Shown: positions 24,809-32,437 of the stretch, in pieces
Layout: the number at the start of each line of letters is the position of its first letter
How positions within the stretch are numbered: position 1 is the stretch's first letter
From: Natrinema pallidum DSM 3751
GTDB taxonomy: Archaea > Halobacteriota > Halobacteria > Halobacteriales > Natrialbaceae
Reading direction: 5' to 3'
NCBI RefSeq assembly: GCF_000337615.1
Contig: NZ_AOII01000026.1
Span: 1,406-61,777, forward strand
DNA length: 60,372 nt
The notes under the pieces: generated by a model
The model's database searches: none
Told to the model about the DNA's origin: nothing
Seen by the model: the letters and a program-made list of their open reading frames with translations, nothing else
Made by a program: the position numbers and the translations under genes

Positions 24809-26569
24809 ATGCAAGTCCACGTCGTGGGTGACGATCCGGTCCGCGAGGCGGTCGTCACCGCGCTCGATGACGTCGATATCGGTGTCCGCGACGCCGAGCC
24901 GGCAGCGCTCACGGACGCTCGTTTCGCAGTCGTCAGCGATGTCGCCGGTTCGGAGACGTTCGACCGAGCGAACGAGGCCGCCAGCACGGGCGGAACGCCC
25001 TGGATCGCCGTCGAGATCGGCGGTGTCGGAGGGCACCCCATGCCGGGCGTCGACGCCGCGATCACCGGGTTCGCGCCTGCGACGGGGTGTTTCGACTGTC
25101 TGCGCGCCCGCGTCGCGTCGAACGTCGAAGAGCGAGCCGACGTCCCACAGGCCGACCGCAGCGAAGCGCGATTCGCCGGTGCGGTCGCCGGCCGGGAGTG
25201 CGTGCGCGTCCTCTCGGGCGACGAACGATCGATCATGGGACAGGTACTCGAAGTGCCCCACGCCCGACGTCGGCTGCTGCCCGTGCCCGGGTGCGTGTGT
25301 GCTGAGGGCGGCCGTGATCGTTCGCTCGACCGCGATGCCGCGTCGCTCGCCCTCGACGCCGCTGTCGACAGCGCTGAGGGAGCGATCGACGACCGCGTCG
25401 GACCGATCGCCAGTATCGGCGAGATCGAGTCGTTCCCGGCCCCTTACTACCTGTCGACGGTCGCGGACACCGCCGCATACAGCGACGCGAGTGCGCCGCG
25501 ACAGGCGGCCGGCGTCGCGACCGACTGGAACGCAGCACTGATGAAAGCCGTCGGCGAGGGCCTCGAGCGCTACTGCGCTGGCGTCTACCGCGAGGCCGAT
25601 TTCGTCCGCACGAGCGAGACCGCCCTCGAGAACGCGGTCACACCGACTGACTTCGTTCGGCCGGACGACGCGCCGGCCGACGACGGGAGCGACGACCGCC
25701 GTTGGGTTCCGGGCGAGAACCTCGCGACCGGCGAGACCGCGCACCTCCCCGCCGCGGCGGTACAGTTCCCCCAGCCCGGCACGTCGCTGCTCCCGGCGAT
25801 CACGACCGGGCTGGGGCTGGGGTCCTCGACCGTCGATGCGCTGTGTTCGGGGCTGACAGAAGTCATCGAGCGCGACGCGACGATGCTCGCGTGGTACTCG
25901 ACGTTCGACCCGCTCGGACTGTCGGTCGAGACGGACGCCTTCGACGCGCTCGAGCGCCGCGCCCGGAGCGAGGGGCTGTCGGTGACGCCGCTGCTCGTCA
26001 CACAGGACATCGACGTTCCCGTCGTCGCCGTCGCGGTTCACCGCGACCCGGACGCGCTCGAGGGACGCGAGGTCCGAGCCGACGACGACTCCTGGCCGGC
26101 ATTCGCCGTCGGCTCGGCGGCCGGACTCGACGCCGCGGCGGCCGCGGCGTCGGCGCTCGAGGAAGCGCTCCAGAACTGGATGGAACTCCGAAGTCTCGGA
26201 CCGGCGGACGCCGACGATGCCGGCGGGGAGATCGGCGAGTACGCCTCGTTCCCGGCTCGGGTGCGAGCCTTCGTCGATACCGAGCGGACGGTTCCGGCGG
26301 CGAGCGTCGGGCCCGATCCCGTGCCGACCGGCCGCGACCGACTCGAGGCGCTGTGTTCGCGGACGGCCGCCGTCGGACTGACGCCGTACGCCGCTCGGTT
26401 GACGACCCGCGATATCGACGAACTCGGGTTCGAGGCCGTCCGCGTACTGGTGCCGGGCGCACAACCGCTGTTCACCGACGAGCCGTTCTTCGGCGAGCGA
26501 GCGCGGACGGTCCCGACGGAACTCGGCTTCGAACCGCGCCTCGAGCGGGCGTTCCACCCGTATCCCTGA
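24809..26569 (+). CDS. Fused docking-domain/YcaO protein (TOMM cyclodehydratase-like)
   Basis: The protein is 586 residues. About residues 1-190 form an N-terminal part that looks like a ThiF-like docking domain with a zinc-type cysteine set: C94 and C97 (GCFDCLRARV), C162 and C164 (PGCVCAEG). About 200-586 is a YcaO domain with ATP/Mg motifs KAVGEGLERYC and GLTEVIERDATMLAWYSTFD, and a later SALEEALQNWMELRS. The C-terminus ends HPYP, recalling the proline-rich tails of azoline-forming YcaO enzymes. YcaO enzymes activate backbone amides with ATP to form azolines or thioamides. No precursor peptide, dehydrogenase or TfuA partner is seen nearby. The start was taken at the ATG after GGAGGAGT; upstream frame extensions are shadow of the antiporter gene. 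Confidence 0.85.
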   Translation: MQVHVVGDDPVREAVVTALDDVDIGVRDAEPAALTDARFAVVSDVAGSETFDRANEAASTGGTPWIAVEIGGVGGHPMPGVDAAITGFAPATGCFDCLRARVASNVEERADVPQADRSEARFAGAVAGRECVRVLSGDERSIMGQVLEVPHARRRLLPVPGCVCAEGGRDRSLDRDAASLALDAAVDSAEGAIDDRVGPIASIGEIESFPAPYYLSTVADTAAYSDASAPRQAAGVATDWNAALMKAVGEGLERYCAGVYREADFVRTSETALENAVTPTDFVRPDDAPADDGSDDRRWVPGENLATGETAHLPAAAVQFPQPGTSLLPAITTGLGLGSSTVDALCSGLTEVIERDATMLAWYSTFDPLGLSVETDAFDALERRARSEGLSVTPLLVTQDIDVPVVAVAVHRDPDALEGREVRADDDSWPAFAVGSAAGLDAAAAAASALEEALQNWMELRSLGPADADDAGGEIGEYASFPARVRAFVDTERTVPAASVGPDPVPTGRDRLEALCSRTAAVGLTPYAARLTTRDIDELGFEAVRVLVPGAQPLFTDEPFFGERARTVPTELGFEPRLERAFHPYP

Positions 26570-26600
26570 CGCGGTCGCCGATCCCGTCCGGTATCGAAGC

Positions 26601-26665
26601 CGGCATCGTCACACTGCATCCCTGCTCGCAGAACGGCTGTGCGATGGTGTGTGAATCGGTTCAGT
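26601..26665 (-). repeat. Dispersed intergenic repeat, copy E
   Basis: This is a minus-strand copy of the element described at 5414. It reads ACTGAACCGA, TTCACACACC, CAGCCGTTCTGCGAGCA (the 17-nt core), GGGATGCAGTG. It overlaps the stop codon of the lipoprotein gene that ends at 26661 (the TGA is inside the ACTGA block). It is the most divergent copy and lacks the GTGTG arm. Confidence 0.65.
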
Positions 26666-27233
26666 TAGTACTAGCGCGATCGGACGGCGACTCGCGTTCG
26701 GTTGCCGGCGCGTCCCCGTTTCCCGTCTCGTCGTCGCCCGGCTCGGATTCGTTCATCGCGGGTCCGGCCGATCCGGAGCCGTTCGTCACGGACTCGTCCG
26801 GTTCGGGCTCGGCGGTCGGCCCCGGGCCGTCCGTTTCCCCGCTCCGTTGGACATCCAGAATGAGATTGTCGTCGGTGAGCCGCACGTTCACGAACTTCGT
26901 GTTCGGCGTGATCGTGGCCTCCCTGAACGCCAGTTCCTCGCCGTCCCGGCCGTACTTGACCACGCGGAGGGTCTGCTCGACAGCATCGAGATGCGGGGGC
27001 GACGCCGACTGGTTCGCCGTGACCGTGTAACTCTCGTCGTAGGTCTGCCGGTTCGTCCCGGATTCGTAGGCCTCGAGCGTGAGGTCGTAGTGGCGCTCGG
27101 CCTCGCTGTGAATCTCGATGGGCACCAGCCCCTGGAAACTGCCCTGATAGTGCTCCTCGAGCGCCTCGAGACAGCCCGAGAGCCCGACGATCGCGGCCAT
27201 CCCGGCGGTCCGAAGTACCGTACGGCGGTTCAC
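26661..27233 (-). CDS. Tat-type lipoprotein, unknown function
   Basis: This protein is about 190 residues with a twin-arginine start MNRRTVLRTAG and lipobox GLSGC (lipidated Cys21). The core domain (about 25-125) is a small beta-rich unit with IEIHSEAERHYDLTLEAYES and NLILDVQRSGE. An acidic, Ser/Pro/Glu-rich C-terminal tail (about 130-190) follows. A GTG start at 27233 gives the proper Tat signal; longer frames add unrelated sequence. Family unknown. The gene is divergent to a cupin gene across a 40-bp tandem duplication. Confidence 0.75.
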   Translation of the reverse strand: MNRRTVLRTAGMAAIVGLSGCLEALEEHYQGSFQGLVPIEIHSEAERHYDLTLEAYESGTNRQTYDESYTVTANQSASPPHLDAVEQTLRVVKYGRDGEELAFREATITPNTKFVNVRLTDDNLILDVQRSGETDGPGPTAEPEPDESVTNGSGSAGPAMNESEPGDDETGNGDAPATERESPSDRASTN

Positions 27234-27258
27234 GTGTGCGTCTCCGGGGCGGACGACT

Positions 27259-27338
27259 GTATGCGTTACTCTTCTCGGAACGCGACCCACGGTGGACGGT
27301 ATGCGTTACTCTTCTCGGAACGCGACCCACGGTGGACG
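27259..27338. repeat. Perfect 40-bp tandem duplication
   Basis: Two identical 40-bp units (27259-27298 and 27299-27338), each starting GTATGCGTTACTCTTCTCGG and ending CCCACGGTGGACG, stand between the divergent lipoprotein and cupin genes. The identity suggests a recent duplication. It falls in the region that must contain both promoters. Confidence 0.9.
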
Positions 27339-27404
27339 CAGTCCCGTACACCGTCAGACATCACCACCCACGGGACTTTTGTCTCGGGAGACGAACGACC
27401 ACGC

Positions 27405-27884
27405 ATGGAGAAAGTCGCAATCGACGACGTCGACATCGAAACCAATCCCATGGACGTCCATTCGGTCAGACGGCCGGTCTCGGACGCGCTCGGCTTTTCG
27501 GACTTCGCGATGAACTACTTCGAACTCGAGCCCGGTGAGTCGTTCTCGGGCGGGATGCACACCCACTACGACCAGGAAGAAGTCTTCTACATCCAGGCCG
27601 GGACCGCGACGTTCGACACGGACGATGGGACGGTCACCGTCGACGAGGGCGAGGTCATCCGGTTCGAGCCCGGCGACTTCCAGCACGGCTACAACGACGG
27701 CGACGAGCAGATCGTCGGCTTCGCCTTCGGCGCGCCCAAGTCCAAACACGACTGGGATCAACTCGAGTCACTGATCTACTGTCAGGACTGCGAGGCCGAG
27801 GTCGGCCACGGCCTCGAACTCACCGACGACGGGAACTTCCGGCTGACCTGTACCGAGTGTGGAAACGCGTTCGTGCCGCAGTAG
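27405..27884 (+). CDS. Cupin with C-terminal zinc ribbon
   Basis: This 159-residue protein has a cupin barrel with the metal-binding first motif GGMHTHYDQEEVFYIQAGTA (about 47-66) and second motif FEPGDFQHGYNDGDEQIVGF (about 88-107). A zinc ribbon with CQDCEAEVG and CTECGNAF (about 127-155) follows. The His/His/Glu/His metal centre appears complete. Such proteins can be dioxygenases, isomerases or sensors; the zinc ribbon suggests interaction with nucleic acid or a partner. Its promoter region carries the tandem duplication. Confidence 0.85.
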   Translation: MEKVAIDDVDIETNPMDVHSVRRPVSDALGFSDFAMNYFELEPGESFSGGMHTHYDQEEVFYIQAGTATFDTDDGTVTVDEGEVIRFEPGDFQHGYNDGDEQIVGFAFGAPKSKHDWDQLESLIYCQDCEAEVGHGLELTDDGNFRLTCTECGNAFVPQ

Positions 27885-28009
27885 CGGTCGCGAGGTCACG
27901 ATCGAACGCGCCTGTGTGACGCGTTCGGCTCCCGATTCCGCGCGGCAACCAGAGCGGTCCGGTCCCGAAAGAGCGGAACGTTGTTGATGCGGGGCCGAGA
28001 CCATCGAAT

Positions 28010-28621
28010 ATGGCTGCACAAGACAGTTCGAGTGCGGAGATCGACACGTCCCTCTTCATCACCGTCTCCGGGCCACCGGGCTGCGGTGCAACGACCCTCT
28101 GTGAGCGACTCGCCGATGCGATCGGCTGTCCGTACGTCTCGGGGGGTGACATCTTCCGCGAACTCGCCGACGACCGGGAGCTGAGCCTCAATCAACTGAC
28201 CGCGAAGGCCGACGAGTCCGACGAGATCGACCGCGCGTTAGACCAGCGACTCCAACAGATCGCCGAGGAGTGGGGCATGGCCAACAAACCGTTCATCCTC
28301 GAGTCCCGGCTGGCGGGCTGGCTCGCCGGCGATCGGGCGGACCTGCGCATCTGGCTCGATGCCCCGGAGACCGTCCGCCTCGACCGGATCGACGACCGCA
28401 CGGAGACTGAGGCCGAGATGCGAGTTCGGGAGGTCAGTGAAGCGGGCCGATACGAGTCGTACTACGAGATCGACATCGGCGACCGCTCGTTCTACGATCT
28501 GCACGTCAACACCGCCCGCTGGAGCAAGGCCGGCGTGTTTCGGCTGGTCCGCGCGGCGATCGAGGAGTACGATCCGGAACTCGACGAGGGCGCGTTCACC
28601 ACCCCCGCGATGGATATCTAG
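28010..28621 (+). CDS. Cytidylate-kinase-like P-loop protein lacking the Walker lysine
   Basis: This 203-residue protein closely follows archaeal (d)CMP kinase: ITVSGPPGCGATTLCERLAD, YVSGGDIFRELADD, FILESRLAGWLAGDRADLRI and YYEIDIGDRSFYDLHVNT. In the Walker A loop (GPPGCGAT, residues 21-28) Ala27 takes the place of the lysine that normally contacts the ATP phosphates. The protein also has a longer, polar N-terminus than typical Cmk. It may have lost phosphoryl transfer or changed its role (nucleotide sensor or regulator); a true cmk gene is expected elsewhere. It is transcribed toward guaB. The fold assignment is firm, the activity uncertain. Confidence 0.82.
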   Translation: MAAQDSSSAEIDTSLFITVSGPPGCGATTLCERLADAIGCPYVSGGDIFRELADDRELSLNQLTAKADESDEIDRALDQRLQQIAEEWGMANKPFILESRLAGWLAGDRADLRIWLDAPETVRLDRIDDRTETEAEMRVREVSEAGRYESYYEIDIGDRSFYDLHVNTARWSKAGVFRLVRAAIEEYDPELDEGAFTTPAMDI

Positions 28622-28685
28622 CGACGGTCATCGCGGGCCCATCGCGCTGTACACCTGAGGGCTCGAGTGCCGTGTCGGTCAGCGG

Positions 28686-30188
28686 TTACTCGCTGTCGGG
28701 CGAGTAGTTCGGCGCTTCGTCGGTGATCACGACGTCATGGGCGTGGCTCTCGGCCTGTCCGGCCGAGGAGACGCGGACGAACTCGCTCCGTTGTTTGAAT
28801 TCGGGGATCGTCGCGGCACCGACGTACCCCATCCCCGACTGCATGCCGCCGGCGAGCTGGTGGAGCTCGGATTTGAGCGTTCCCTTGTAGGGCGTTGCCG
28901 CTTCGACGCCTTCGGGGACGTACTCGTCTTCTTCTTCCGGTTCGTCCTTGAGATAGCGGTCGCCGTCGCCGGACTTCATCGCGCCGACCGACCCCATCCC
29001 GCGGTACTGTTTGTACTTCTTGCCGTTCATCGTGACGACGCGGCCCGGCGCTTCGTCGGTGCCGGCGAAGTACGAGCCGAGCATGACCGCGTCCGCACCG
29101 GCGGCGATCGCCTTGATCGCGTCGCCGGAGTAGCGGATACCGCCGTCCGCGATCACGGGCACGTCGTGTTCGGCGGCCACGTCGGCGACCTGCGCGACGG
29201 CCGTGATCTGGGGCATGCCCGAACCCGAGACGACGCGGGTGGTACAGATCGACCCCGGTCCGATGCCGACTTTCAGCCCATCGGCGAAGTCGACGAGAGC
29301 CTCGGCCGCCTCTCGCGTCCCGATGTTGCCCACGACGACGTCCGCGTCGACGGCGTCCGTAATCTCGCGGGCCCCTTCGATGACGTTCCGGTTGTGCGCG
29401 TGCGCGGTGTCGATAAAGATGACATCCGCGCCGGCCTCGTCGGCGGCCGCCGCACGGTTCTGTTCGAACGGGCTGACGGCGACGCCACAGCGGAGGCGGC
29501 CGTCCTCGTCGCGGACGGCCTCCTTGTACTCGCGGCGCTGGAGGATGCCCTGCATCGTGACCAGTCCCACGAGGAGGTTCTCGTCGTCGACGACCGGGAC
29601 GCGCTCGATCTTGTGGTCGTACATCAACTCGAAGGCGTCGCGTGAGTCGACGTCTTCGGGAGCCGTGATGACCTCGTCGGTCATCGCTTCGGTGACCGGA
29701 TCGTCCTCGTTGACCTCGAGGTGGGGCCGAATGTCCGTACTCGAGATGATCCCCAGGACTTCGCCGTTGGTGTTGACGACGGGTGCGCCGCCGACGCCGT
29801 GGCGGGCCATCAGTTCGTCGACCTCGCGGACGGACATCTCCGGAGCGGCGGTGACGACCGAATCCAGCGGAATGATGAGTTCGTCGGCGCTCTTGACGCG
29901 ACCGATCTCCTCGACCATCTCGTCGACGTTCATGTTCCGATGGAGCACGCCGAGGCCGCCGTGGCGGGCCATCGCGATGGCCATGTCGCTCTCGGTGACG
30001 GTGTCCATCGCCGCCGAGAGGATCGGGACGGAGACCTCGACGTTTTTCGAGACGTTCGACGTGAGGTCAGCGTCGTCGGGTTCGACGCGGCTCTCCTTGG
30101 GGCGGAGAAGGACATCGTCGAACGTTAGCGCTTCCGGTACCTGCAGTTTCGAAGAATAGGGCTCGTGCTCGGGAACGTCGTTCGCCAT
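28686..30188 (-). CDS. guaB: IMP dehydrogenase
   Basis: This 500-residue enzyme oxidises IMP to XMP with NAD+, the first committed step of GMP synthesis. The catalytic Cys315 is in VGIGPGSICTTRVV. Two CBS domains lie at about residues 110-220 (PVVNTNGEVLGIISSTDIRP and PVVDDENLLVGLVTMQGILQ) within the (beta/alpha)8 barrel. The N-terminal LTFDDVLLRP is the standard opening, and the flap region includes YRGMGSVGAMKSGDGDRYL. All parts are present at normal length. The ATG at 30188 gives the expected short archaeal N-terminus. Confidence 0.97.
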   Translation of the reverse strand: MANDVPEHEPYSSKLQVPEALTFDDVLLRPKESRVEPDDADLTSNVSKNVEVSVPILSAAMDTVTESDMAIAMARHGGLGVLHRNMNVDEMVEEIGRVKSADELIIPLDSVVTAAPEMSVREVDELMARHGVGGAPVVNTNGEVLGIISSTDIRPHLEVNEDDPVTEAMTDEVITAPEDVDSRDAFELMYDHKIERVPVVDDENLLVGLVTMQGILQRREYKEAVRDEDGRLRCGVAVSPFEQNRAAAADEAGADVIFIDTAHAHNRNVIEGAREITDAVDADVVVGNIGTREAAEALVDFADGLKVGIGPGSICTTRVVSGSGMPQITAVAQVADVAAEHDVPVIADGGIRYSGDAIKAIAAGADAVMLGSYFAGTDEAPGRVVTMNGKKYKQYRGMGSVGAMKSGDGDRYLKDEPEEEDEYVPEGVEAATPYKGTLKSELHQLAGGMQSGMGYVGAATIPEFKQRSEFVRVSSAGQAESHAHDVVITDEAPNYSPDSE

Positions 30189-30531
30189 GTAAACCGTCCG
30201 GCCCCCCGGGCAAAAAGCGTTGCGAGATATCCGCGGGTGTCAACGGTTGACGACCCCAGCAACGGGTCATGCGGCCCACTGGTGTCGGGACCCGTGGTCG
30301 CGGTCGAGACGGCCGTCGTCCTCGAGCGGTCGGCTTCCTTCCTGAACTTTCGTGTGCGAATGGGACACATTGTGTCTGCCTGGACGCGGGGCAATCTCGG
30401 TTACGAGTGCCCACATCCGAGTCAGACCTGTCCATTTCCGTTCGGATCTGGCCGCCACTGTCGGAACGCTACCGGATCGTGAAATGGAGTCCCACGCAAC
30501 GTTTATTGACAATCCACCCATCTGTCGGAGT
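30189..30531. other. Intergenic region with promoter-like element near its end
   Basis: No recognisable gene is present upstream of guaB on either strand. At its right end GTTTATTGAC (about 30501-30510) resembles a TATA box, placed about 28 nt before an ATG at 30532. Confidence 0.4.
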
Positions 30532-30729
30532 ATGTTCGCTGTGAGTGCAGCCGACGCCCGAACCGCTGGCCGGATGAGTGCCGACTCCGCTGCCACTTTC
30601 GGGAATTTTACACAGAAACTCACAGCTCGAGGCCTTATTCCCACCCCGATCGACTGGCACCCGGACCGATCGGAAGGGGAGTGTCCATCATATCACCCGC
30701 AGGCCTCGGGTCACGGCCATCGACTCTGA
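30532..30729 (+). CDS. Possible small protein, 65 residues
   Basis: This frame starts at an ATG about 28 nt after a TATA-like GTTTATTGAC and ends 3 nt before the next gene's ATG, an arrangement that suggests a real first gene of a short operon. The product shows no recognised domain (it includes NFTQKLTARGLIPTPIDWHP) and its codon use is mixed. The alternative is that this stretch is simply the leader of the DUF5794 gene. Confidence 0.35.
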   Translation: MFAVSAADARTAGRMSADSAATFGNFTQKLTARGLIPTPIDWHPDRSEGECPSYHPQASGHGHRL

Positions 30730-30732
30730 TCG

Positions 30733-31653
30733 ATGAGTACGTCACAACACCCAGTTGCGCTCCAGATGGAGCGCATCATCGGGGGTAACGCCAGGCTCCT
30801 CGCGCTGGTCATGATGCTGCCGCTAGTCGATGGCGTCTTCCCCGCGTTGATCCTGGCCGGGGCGCTCGACCAACCGCTCGACGCGATTCAGGTCGGGCTG
30901 TTGATCTTCGGCGGGAGCGCCACCGTCGCCGTGATCCTCGCGGAGATGGACGGGACGCCCCGGGAGCAGTCGGCGGTCGTCTTGCTCGTCGGCATCCCAC
31001 TGATACTGCTGTCGGCAGTGCAGGCCGCACTCGCGCCGGCGATCGCGAGCGTGATCGATATCGTCATCTTCGAGCGGTTCGCGGCCCTGGTGATCGCCGC
31101 CATCGCGGCCAAAACCGCCAGCGCGACGATCGGCGACTACCTCCCCAACCCCGCGGTCATCATCGGGCTGGGACTGGTCGCGAGTCTCGAGCCCTCCGGG
31201 GCGACGTTCTCGCTGATGACCGAGCCCGCGCTCGTGGCCAACGCGACGCTGTCCGCGGCCGTCGGCGTTGCCTTCGCACTGGCCATCGCGCTGACCGGGC
31301 CGTACCTGCGGGAGTACATGGACATCGACCGGTTCCGCTTCGGGAGCGCCGTCGCGCTCGGCCTGCTCCCGCCGTCCCTGCTCTGGATGGCCTTCGGGCA
31401 GGCCCCGCTGGTCGCCCTGCTCGTCGCTGCCCTGTTCGCCATCGAGTTCCCGTTCCGGGAGTCCGACGACGCCGACTCGAGCCCCGAGCCGGAGGCCGAC
31501 GCGGACGAGACGGTCGCACGGATGGGCGCGGTGACCGACGGCGGCGGTGCAAGCGCCTCGAGCGAGCCGCCGGCCGCGGAGCGCGACGAGGAGCCGAACG
31601 CGTATCCGGGCGACGACGGGACGGACACCGCGGGGCGGGCCCCGTGGCTGTAG
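30733..31653 (+). CDS. DUF5794 family membrane protein
   Basis: This 306-residue protein has about six to seven transmembrane segments in its first 240 residues (LLALVMMLPLVDGVFPALIL, IQVGLLIFGGSATVAVILAE, VLLVGIPLILLSAVQAALA and others). A long acidic, Ser/Pro/Ala-rich cytoplasmic-type tail follows (about 240-306). The opening SQHPVALQMERIIGGNARLL is characteristic of a haloarchaeal family known as DUF5794. The function is unknown. The tRNA-Trp gene starts 52 bp after its stop. Confidence 0.8.
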   Translation: MSTSQHPVALQMERIIGGNARLLALVMMLPLVDGVFPALILAGALDQPLDAIQVGLLIFGGSATVAVILAEMDGTPREQSAVVLLVGIPLILLSAVQAALAPAIASVIDIVIFERFAALVIAAIAAKTASATIGDYLPNPAVIIGLGLVASLEPSGATFSLMTEPALVANATLSAAVGVAFALAIALTGPYLREYMDIDRFRFGSAVALGLLPPSLLWMAFGQAPLVALLVAALFAIEFPFRESDDADSSPEPEADADETVARMGAVTDGGGASASSEPPAAERDEEPNAYPGDDGTDTAGRAPWL

Positions 31654-31705
31654 GGCGATTCTGAATCGAAACCACTTTAGGTTGGATACCCCAACGATGA
31701 CTCGA

Positions 31706-31880
31706 GGGGTCGTGGCCAAGCCAGGCATGGCGGCTGACTCCAGAGGCAACGCGCCCGGGACGACACTCCAGACTGATATACTGATCGGGCACCTGATCAG
31801 TGCTCGTGTGATGACCCTCTGGAGTTCCGAGGCGCACCGGAGATATCAGTAGATCGGGGGTTCAAATCCCTCCGACCCCA
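31706..31880 (+). tRNA. tRNA-Trp (CCA anticodon) with intron
   Basis: The acceptor stem GGGGTCG pairs perfectly with CGACCCC, followed by discriminator A at 31880; no CCA is encoded. The T arm is GGGGG-TTCAAAT-CCCTC. The anticodon stem GCTGA/TCAGT encloses loop CTCCAGA, with CCA as anticodon. The gene is interrupted after the anticodon loop by an intron of about 101 nt (approximately 31745-31845), leaving a mature tRNA of 74 nt. The intron carries a box C-like GTGATGA followed by CCCTCTGGAGT, complementary to the anticodon region, and CTGA-type boxes. This matches the known haloarchaeal tRNA-Trp intron that guides 2'-O-methylation of its own precursor through the nop5/flpA machinery. The exact splice points are approximate. 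Confidence 0.95.
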
Positions 31881-31978
31881 TACTTCTCTCGCGAGCTAAT
31901 CCGCGAGCGACAGGTATGCAAGAGACGGGTTCGAACGAAACTACGGTTCTGCACCGGAAAGCGGGTTCGCAGGCGTTG

Positions 31979-31998
31979 TTTAAATCCCGCCGACCCCA
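31979..31998 (+). repeat. Decayed copy of the tRNA-Trp 3' end (putative att site)
   Basis: These 20 bases match the last 20 bases of the tRNA-Trp gene (31861-31880) at 18 positions, including CCGACCCCA. tRNA 3' ends are favoured integration sites for archaeal viruses and plasmids, so this may be a leftover attachment site. Only about 100 bp separates the two copies, so any integrated element has been deleted. Confidence 0.55.
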
Positions 31999-32437
31999 AT
32001 CTGTTCACGCGTACTCCTCGAGTTCAACACCGATGGCGATTCTCGATGGACGTGGATTAATGCGATTCGCTCTCAATTGACGGCTGACTGCGTCGAGCGC
32101 GTCGCGACGGTCGGCAACGACGCCCTCGAGAGGTGGTCGAAGTCGGGGAACGATCCGCCACACTCCGCGGTGTCGAATTGACGTGGGCGGCTCCCGGCGG
32201 TGGGACTGAGACCGGAGTCGTCGGTTCACGCTTCGCGCGAACGCCTTCATTGGTAGGAATTGCCAAGGAGCCAGTGCAAAAATCACAGTGCATCACCCGC
32301 TCCGCACGTAGATATTCAGTTGGAGCACACGAAACGATGGTCGGGTAGTTCTGAACCATCGGTGAGCGAGTCACCGTTCAATATAGCAGAATGTCCGCCA
32401 GTAGGTTTATCATACTCTCTGCCCGTCTAAACTGATT
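31999..32437. other. Intergenic region without recognised gene
   Basis: This 440-bp stretch downstream of the tRNA 3'-end copy holds short frames only. None has family resemblance, and no intact integrase or virus-like gene is visible. Confidence 0.4.

Noticed and set aside
24716-26557. 613-residue antisense ORF over the YcaO gene
   Set aside because: It is a G+C-rich codon shadow with Arg/Gly/Glu bias, no domains, opposite to a clear gene.
31921-31998. Possible second tRNA suggested by GGGTTCGAA and the CCGACCCCA end
   Set aside because: No acceptor stem partner, D arm or anticodon arm can be formed; only the 3' end of tRNA-Trp is duplicated.
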